A DNA stretch of 64,000 nt, taken from assembly GCF_003600685.1 (NCBI RefSeq), contig NZ_CP032084.1:2604001-2668000 (forward strand). Reading direction: 5' to 3'. Numbering within the stretch: position 1 is the first letter of the stretch; each line of letters begins with the position of its first letter. Source of the stretch: Achromobacter sp. B7 (GTDB taxonomy: Bacteria > Pseudomonadota > Gammaproteobacteria > Burkholderiales > Burkholderiaceae_B). The notes under the pieces were generated by a model. That model made no database searches. It was not told where the DNA came from and was given only the letters and a program-made list of their open reading frames with translations. Made by a program: the position numbers and the translations under genes. This document shows positions 59,110 to 64,000 of this stretch, in pieces.

Positions 59110-62100
59110 ATGTCCAAGTTTTTTATTGGCCGCCCCAATTTTGCATGGGTGGTGGCCATCTTCATTTCGCTGGCGGGCCTGTTGGCGATTCCGTCGCTCC
59201 CGGTCTCGCAGTTTCCGGTGGTGGCGCCACCCCAGGTGACGATTGCCGCCACCTATCCCGGCGCGTCGGCTTCGGTGCTGGTCGATTCGGTGACCAGCGT
59301 CATCGAAGAAGAGCTGAACGGCGCCAAGAACATGCTGTATTACGAGTCGTCCAGCAGTTCCAGCGGCAGCGCTGAAATCACCGTGACCTTCGAACCGGGC
59401 ATGGACCCGGACCTGGCGCAGGTGGACGTGCAGAACCGCATCAAGAAGGCCGAAGCGCGCCTGCCGTCGGCCGTGACGCAGCAGGGCTTGCAGGTGGAGC
59501 AGGCCAGCTCGAACTTCCTGATGATCTACGCCCTGACGTACAAGGGCGAAGACGCGCACAAGGACGTGGTGGGCTTGTCCGACTACGCCGCGCGCCACAT
59601 CAACAACGAAATTCGCCGTGTCAAAGGCGTGGGCAAGGTGCAGTTCTTTGGCGCCGAAGCGGCCATGCGCGTGTGGATCGACCCGCAGAAGCTGCTGGGC
59701 GTGGGCCTGTCGGTGGCGGACGTCAATGCGGCCATCGCGGCGCAAAACGTGCAGGTGCCGGCCGGCAGTTTTGGCAGCCGCCCGGGGTCGCCGGAGCAAG
59801 AGCTGACGGCCACGCTGGCGGTGAAGGGCATGCTGGATTCGCCGGAAGAGTTCGGCAACATTGTGCTGCGCGCGAACGCGGACGGCTCGGTGGTGCATCT
59901 GGCGGACGTGGCGCGGCTGGAAGTCGGTCGCCAGAGCTATGACTTTGAAACCCGCTTGAACGGCAAGAAGTCGGTGGGCGCGGCGGTGCAGCTGGCCCCG
60001 GGCGCCAACGCCATCGACACGGTCAAGGCCGTGAAGGCGCGCTTGCAGGAATTGTCCGCCTCGTTTCCCGAGGACGTTGAATTCTCGGTGCCGTTCGATA
60101 CGTCGCAGTTCGTCAGCGTGGCTATCACCAAGGTGGTGCACACCTTGCTGGAAGCCATGGTGCTGGTGTTCCTGGTGATGTTCCTGTTCTTGCAGAATTT
60201 CCGCTACACGCTGATTCCCACCATCGTCGTACCGGTGTGCCTGCTGGGCACGTTCGCGGTGATGTCGGTGCTGGGCTTCTCGGTCAACATGATGACGATG
60301 TTCGGCATGGTGCTGGCCATCGGCATCCTGGTGGACGACGCCATCGTGGTGGTCGAAAACGTGGAACGCATCATGGCCGAAGAGGGCCTGCCGCCGCGTG
60401 AGGCCACCATCAAGGCGATGGAGCAGGTGTCGGGCGCCATCGTCGGTATCACGTTGGTGTTGTCCGCCGTGTTCCTGCCGCTGGCCTTCATGAGCGGTTC
60501 GGTCGGCGTGATCTACCAACAGTTTTCGCTGTCGTTGGCGGTGTCGATCCTGTTCTCGGGCTTCTTGGCGCTGACCTTTACGCCCGCCCTGTGCGCCACG
60601 TTCCTCAAGCCCATCCCCAAGGGGCACCACGAAGAAAAGAAGGGCTTCTTTGGCGGCTTCAACCGCATGTTCAACCGCCTGACCGGCCGCTTCGAAGCCT
60701 TGAACTCGCGCCTGGTCAAGCGCACCGGCCGCTATATGGTGATCTACGTCGCGATCGTGGCGGTGCTGGCCGTGCTGTATGTGCGCGTGCCGGAATCCTT
60801 CGTGCCGGCCGAAGACCAGGGCTACGTCATCGTGGACGTGCAATTGCCCCCGGGCGCCACCTACAAGCGCACCGACAAGGTCGTGGCGGACGTCGAGCAG
60901 CACCTGATGTCGCTGGACGCAATGGGCGACGCCTTCACCGTGATGGGCTTCAGCTTTTCGGGCACCGGCCAGAACGCGGGCATTGCCTTTCCCACGCTGA
61001 AGGACTGGTCCGAGCGTGGCAAGGGCCAAGCCGCGTCCGATGTGGCCGCAAGCGTGAACCAGCGCTTCGCGGCGATTGACGACGGCTCGATCATGGCGGT
61101 GAACCCGCCGCCCATCGACGGCCTGGGTAATTCGGGCGGGTTTGCGCTGCGCCTGCAAGACCGGGGCGGGCTGGGACGCCAGGCGCTGACCGATGCGCGC
61201 AACCAGCTGCTGGCCAAGGCCAACAGTTCGCCTGTTATCGCGTACGCCATGATGGAAGGCCTGGCCGACGCGCCGCAGTTGCGCCTGGACATTGACCGCC
61301 AGAAGGCCGAGGCGCTGGGCGTGGGCTTTGACACGATCAGCACCGCGATTTCGTCCGCTTATGGCTCGGCAACCGTCAACGACTTTGCCAACGCCGGGCG
61401 CTTGCAGCGCGTGGTGGTGCAGGCCGACGTGCGCGACCGCATGACGCCCGAAAGCATCCTGATGCTGAACGTGCCGAACAAGTCGGGCGGCATGGTGCCC
61501 TTGTCGGCCTTCGTCAAGACCGATTGGGAAAACGGCCCGGTGCAGATTTCCCGCTACAACGGCTACCCGGCGTTCAAGATCGCGGGTGACGCGATGCCGG
61601 GGCACAGCACGGGCGAGGCCATGGCCGTCATTGAAAAGATCGTTTCCGAATTGCCCAATGGCATCGGCTACGAATGGACGGGCTTGTCCTATCAGGAAAA
61701 GTTTGCCGGGGCGCAGGCGCCCATGTTGTTTGCGCTGGCGTTCCTGGTGGTGTTCCTGCTGATGGTCGCGCTGTACGAAAGCTGGGCCATTCCGGCATCC
61801 GTGATGCTGATCGTGCCGATCGGCGCGCTGGGTTCGGTGTTGGCGGTGACGGTGCTGGGCATGTCCAACGACGTGTACTTCAAGGTGGGCCTGATCACCA
61901 TCATCGGCCTGGCGGCCAAGAACGCGATCCTGATCGTGGAGTTTGCCAAGAGCCTGCTTGAACAGGGTCACTCGCTGGCGGACGCCGCCATCCAGGCCGC
62001 CAAGCTGCGTTTTCGCCCCATCGTGATGACGTCGCTGGCGTTCATCCTGGGCGTGGTGCCGCTGGCGCTGGCCAGCGGTGCGGGCGCGGCCAGCCAGCGC

Positions 62101-62259
62101 GCCCTGGGCGTGGGCGTGATCGGCGGCATGCTGACCGCCACCTTGCTGGGTGTGATTTTCGTGCCCATTTTCTTTGTCTGGGTGCTGTCGCTGCTGCGCA
62201 AGAAAGGTGGGCAGCCCGCCCCGGACGCCTTGCCCGCCCAGCGCGCGACCCAGGAGTGA
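59110..62259 (+). CDS. RND multidrug efflux permease (HAE1, AcrB/MexB type)
   Basis: 1049 residues, 12 membrane helices with two large periplasmic loops. The start MSKFFIGRPNFAWVVAIFIS is the family's. The proton-relay Asp409-Asp410 pair sits in GILVDDAIVVVEN; the relay Lys is in IIGLAAKNAILIVEFAK (about 940). LPVSQFPVVAPP and SSSSSGSAEI are substrate-path landmarks. It exports hydrophobic or cationic drugs, driven by protons. It starts 40 bp after the adaptor and overlaps the channel gene at GTGA/ATG spacing. Confidence 0.96.
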   Translation: MSKFFIGRPNFAWVVAIFISLAGLLAIPSLPVSQFPVVAPPQVTIAATYPGASASVLVDSVTSVIEEELNGAKNMLYYESSSSSSGSAEITVTFEPGMDPDLAQVDVQNRIKKAEARLPSAVTQQGLQVEQASSNFLMIYALTYKGEDAHKDVVGLSDYAARHINNEIRRVKGVGKVQFFGAEAAMRVWIDPQKLLGVGLSVADVNAAIAAQNVQVPAGSFGSRPGSPEQELTATLAVKGMLDSPEEFGNIVLRANADGSVVHLADVARLEVGRQSYDFETRLNGKKSVGAAVQLAPGANAIDTVKAVKARLQELSASFPEDVEFSVPFDTSQFVSVAITKVVHTLLEAMVLVFLVMFLFLQNFRYTLIPTIVVPVCLLGTFAVMSVLGFSVNMMTMFGMVLAIGILVDDAIVVVENVERIMAEEGLPPREATIKAMEQVSGAIVGITLVLSAVFLPLAFMSGSVGVIYQQFSLSLAVSILFSGFLALTFTPALCATFLKPIPKGHHEEKKGFFGGFNRMFNRLTGRFEALNSRLVKRTGRYMVIYVAIVAVLAVLYVRVPESFVPAEDQGYVIVDVQLPPGATYKRTDKVVADVEQHLMSLDAMGDAFTVMGFSFSGTGQNAGIAFPTLKDWSERGKGQAASDVAASVNQRFAAIDDGSIMAVNPPPIDGLGNSGGFALRLQDRGGLGRQALTDARNQLLAKANSSPVIAYAMMEGLADAPQLRLDIDRQKAEALGVGFDTISTAISSAYGSATVNDFANAGRLQRVVVQADVRDRMTPESILMLNVPNKSGGMVPLSAFVKTDWENGPVQISRYNGYPAFKIAGDAMPGHSTGEAMAVIEKIVSELPNGIGYEWTGLSYQEKFAGAQAPMLFALAFLVVFLLMVALYESWAIPASVMLIVPIGALGSVLAVTVLGMSNDVYFKVGLITIIGLAAKNAILIVEFAKSLLEQGHSLADAAIQAAKLRFRPIVMTSLAFILGVVPLALASGAGAASQRALGVGVIGGMLTATLLGVIFVPIFFVWVLSLLRKKGGQPAPDALPAQRATQE

Positions 62260-62264
62260 ACGTG

Positions 62265-63770
62265 ATGATGCAAACTTTTTATCCCCGCAGCCTGGGCGCG
62301 CTGCTCTTGACGGCGGCGCTGGCCGGGTGCTCGATGGCGCCGGTCTACCAACGGCCGGACGCGCCGATTCCGACCCAGTTCCCGGCTGACGGGAACCCGG
62401 CTGGCCAGGCATCGGACGGGGTTTCGGCCAATGCCGCCCCCTCAGCCGCCGGCACGCTGGATTGGCAGACTTTCGTCACCGACGATGCGTTGCGGCAGCT
62501 GGTGGCCCTGGCATTGGACAACAACCGTGACCTGCGCCAGGCGGTGCTGAATATCGAAGCGGCCCGGGCGCAGTACCGCATCGAGCGCGCCGACCGGCTG
62601 CCGGGTATCAACGCGCAAGGGTCGGGCACGCGCCAGCGGGTGCCGGGCGACCTGAACAGCACGGGCAATTCCGCCGTGCAGAGCAGCTATCAGGCCGGCA
62701 TCGGGCTGACCTCGTTCGAGATCGACCTGTTTGGCCGTGTGCGCAGCCTGTCGGATGCGGCGCTGCAAACGTATCTGGCCACCGAGGAATCCGCGCACGC
62801 TACGCGCATCAGCCTGGTGGCCGAGGTGATCCAGGCGTATCTGACGCGTGACAGCGCGATGCGCAAGATGCAGCTCACCGAACAAACGCTGGCCAGCCGC
62901 GAGGCGTCGCTCAACCTGATCGTCAAGCGGCGCGAAGCCGGCACCGCCACGGCGCTGGATTATCAGGAAGCGCTGGGCCTGACCGAGCAGGCGCGCGCCG
63001 AACGCGAGCGCATGGAACGCGAAGTGCGCCAGGCAGGCAACGCGCTGGGCCTGTTGGTGGGCGTGAACGACCTGCGCCCGTATCTGCCCGCGCAGCTGGC
63101 CACGTCCAACGTGTTGGTGCAGGACATCGCGGCGGGCGCGCCGTCCGAATTGCTGGAGCGCCGGCCGGACATTCTGGCCGCCGAACACGAACTGCGCTCG
63201 CGCAATGCCAGCATCGGCGCGGCGCGCGCGGCGTTCTTTCCCAGCATCACGCTGACCGGCCTGTACGGCTCGTCCAGCGCGGACCTGTCCAATTTGTTCG
63301 ACGGCGGGCAGCGCGCGTGGTCGTTCATGCCGCAGATCACCTTGCCGATCTTCTCGGGCGGGCGCAATGTGGCCAACCTGGACCTGGCGACGGTGCGCAA
63401 GGACATCGCGGTGGCCAAGTACGAAGCCACCATCCAGACGGCATTCAAGGAAGTGGCCGATGCCCTGGCCGCCACCGACACCCTGCAACGCGAGGCCGCG
63501 TCGCGCCGCGCCTTGGCCGAGTCCAGCCAGGAAGCGATGCGCTTGTCTGAAGCGCGGTATCGCGGCGGCGTCGACAGCCATCTGCGCTATCTGGATGCGC
63601 AGCGCAGCGCCTTCACCGACCAGTTGACGTACATCGACATCAGCACGCAGCGGCAGATTGCGCTGGCGACCTTGTTCAAGGCGCTGGGCGGCGGCTGGCC
63701 CGGCGTGCAGGCGCCGCATGCCGGCGCCGGCGGGGCGGCGGCCACCAGCGCCGACCCCGCTGTGCGGTAG
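62265..63770 (+). CDS. RND outer-membrane channel lipoprotein (OprM/TolC type)
   Basis: 501 residues from the ATG at 62265 (aggag at 62252-62256; a GTG at 62256 overlaps the permease stop). The lipoprotein signal is LLLTAALAGC, Cys22. The family blocks are DNNRDLRQAVLNIEAARAQY, SFEIDLFGRVRSLSDAALQT, RRPDILAAEHELRSRNASIG, FFPSITLTGLYG and TFKEVADALA-like TAFKEVADALAATDT. The C-terminal tail is Ala/Gly-rich. It completes the tripartite pump. A strong hairpin follows. Confidence 0.95.
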   Translation: MMQTFYPRSLGALLLTAALAGCSMAPVYQRPDAPIPTQFPADGNPAGQASDGVSANAAPSAAGTLDWQTFVTDDALRQLVALALDNNRDLRQAVLNIEAARAQYRIERADRLPGINAQGSGTRQRVPGDLNSTGNSAVQSSYQAGIGLTSFEIDLFGRVRSLSDAALQTYLATEESAHATRISLVAEVIQAYLTRDSAMRKMQLTEQTLASREASLNLIVKRREAGTATALDYQEALGLTEQARAERERMEREVRQAGNALGLLVGVNDLRPYLPAQLATSNVLVQDIAAGAPSELLERRPDILAAEHELRSRNASIGAARAAFFPSITLTGLYGSSSADLSNLFDGGQRAWSFMPQITLPIFSGGRNVANLDLATVRKDIAVAKYEATIQTAFKEVADALAATDTLQREAASRRALAESSQEAMRLSEARYRGGVDSHLRYLDAQRSAFTDQLTYIDISTQRQIALATLFKALGGGWPGVQAPHAGAGGAAATSADPAVR

Positions 63771-63780
63771 GCAACGCAAT

Positions 63781-63816
63781 CAGGCCGCCTGGGTCGACCG
63801 TATCCCAGGCGGCCTG
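63781..63816. terminator. Hairpin between the convergent channel and MFS genes
   Basis: A perfect 13-bp stem (arms 63781-63793 caggccgcctggg and 63804-63816) with a 10-base loop. There is no long T-run, but its position between two convergent stops suggests a bidirectional terminator. Confidence 0.65.
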
Positions 63817-63819
63817 TCC

Positions 63820-64000
63820 TCACGCCTTGCGCCATCCCGCGCCGGGAATCGGCGGCGCCGTGTTGCCGGTGGCTTCGGTCACCGGCTTGCCGCGTCCGAT
63901 CAGCCACGCGCACCATGCCGAGACCGCGCCGGCGAACAGCACGTACAGGCAGATCAGCCACGGCTGCCCGCCGCCCGTCTTGAGCAGCGCGGTGGCGATG
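63820..64000 (-). CDS. C-terminal end of an MFS transporter, cut by the window
   Basis: The minus-strand frame open at the window edge reads IATALLKTGGGQPWLICLYV and on through AGAVSAWCAWLIGRGKPVTE to a stop at 63820-63822. This is the last membrane helix and short tail of an MFS protein, most like the metabolite:H+ symporter group. The longer frame on the same strand covering 63587-63961 is a shadow. Only about 59 residues are visible, so no substrate can be given. Confidence 0.7.
   Translation of the reverse strand, partial: IATALLKTGGGQPWLICLYVLFAGAVSAWCAWLIGRGKPVTEATGNTAPPIPGAGWRKA

Noticed and set aside
59035..62412. 1125-codon open frame opposite the RND permease
   Set aside because: Shadow of a full-length, well-conserved RND gene; the His/Arg/Gln-rich translation is typical of antisense high-GC frames.
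1..64000. tRNA, rRNA or riboswitch genes
   Set aside because: I found no cloverleaf-like or conserved riboswitch core in any gap by eye; a tRNAscan and Rfam search would be decisive.

Overview
The window is GC-rich, densely coding bacterial chromosome with few gaps. Its gene content points to a betaproteobacterium of the Alcaligenaceae, most likely Achromobacter or a close Bordetella relative. The signs are two Bug-family tricarboxylate substrate-binding proteins, many LysR regulators, a DUF3348/DUF802/OmpA/DUF2894 cluster typical of Burkholderiales, and an Axy-like RND pump. This placement is inference from gene content, not from a marker gene. I see no rRNA, tRNA, CRISPR array, prophage or insertion sequence.

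Layout. 1-7.6 kb: the end of a DUF445 gene, a Cu/Zn superoxide dismutase lacking one copper ligand, a glutathione transferase, an MFS exporter, methionine aminopeptidase paired with a ParD-like protein, and a solitary radical SAM protein. 7.7-13.7 kb: a four-gene operon that looks like an ion-driven membrane motor. It has a four-TM ExbB/MotA-like channel subunit with a very long repeat-built tail, and a MotB/ZorB-like subunit with an OmpA domain, flanked by two genes of unknown function. 14-16 kb: an HTH/repeat regulator and a beta-propeller protein. 16.2-20 kb: a complete TRAP transporter. 20-33 kb: a secreted protein, enzyme/regulator pairs (SDR/LysR, GST/LysR, LysR/MFS), a DMT permease with an AraC regulator, and an ECF42-type sigma factor with its YciI and VOC partners, plus a FitAB-type toxin-antitoxin. 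34.6-36.6 kb: a second MotAB-type stator. 37-44 kb: a NYN/LOTUS RNA-binding protein, a TudS-like DUF523 protein, and two Bug proteins. 45.6-57 kb: a peptide-uptake operon (M20 peptidase, DppFDCBA-like ABC system, GntR) divergent from an aminotransferase and a serine hydrolase, sharing GTATAC-centred palindromes. 57-63.8 kb: a TetR-controlled RND multidrug efflux operon. The window ends in the 3' part of an MFS transporter.

Two signals stand out. The first is the motor-like operon, whose two core subunits share the plan of the Zorya ZorA/ZorB pair but which lacks recognisable Zorya effectors. The second is the number of short tandem repeats (6, 9, 11, 12, 15, 24 and 30 bp units). Inside genes the unit is a multiple of three, so it inserts Ala/Pro/Thr/Asn/Asp-rich tracts into otherwise conserved proteins: a GST, a LysR regulator, TRAP DctM, MotB, DUF2894, DUF3348, VOC and NYN proteins. 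Similar repeats, including units that are not multiples of three, lie in intergenic gaps.
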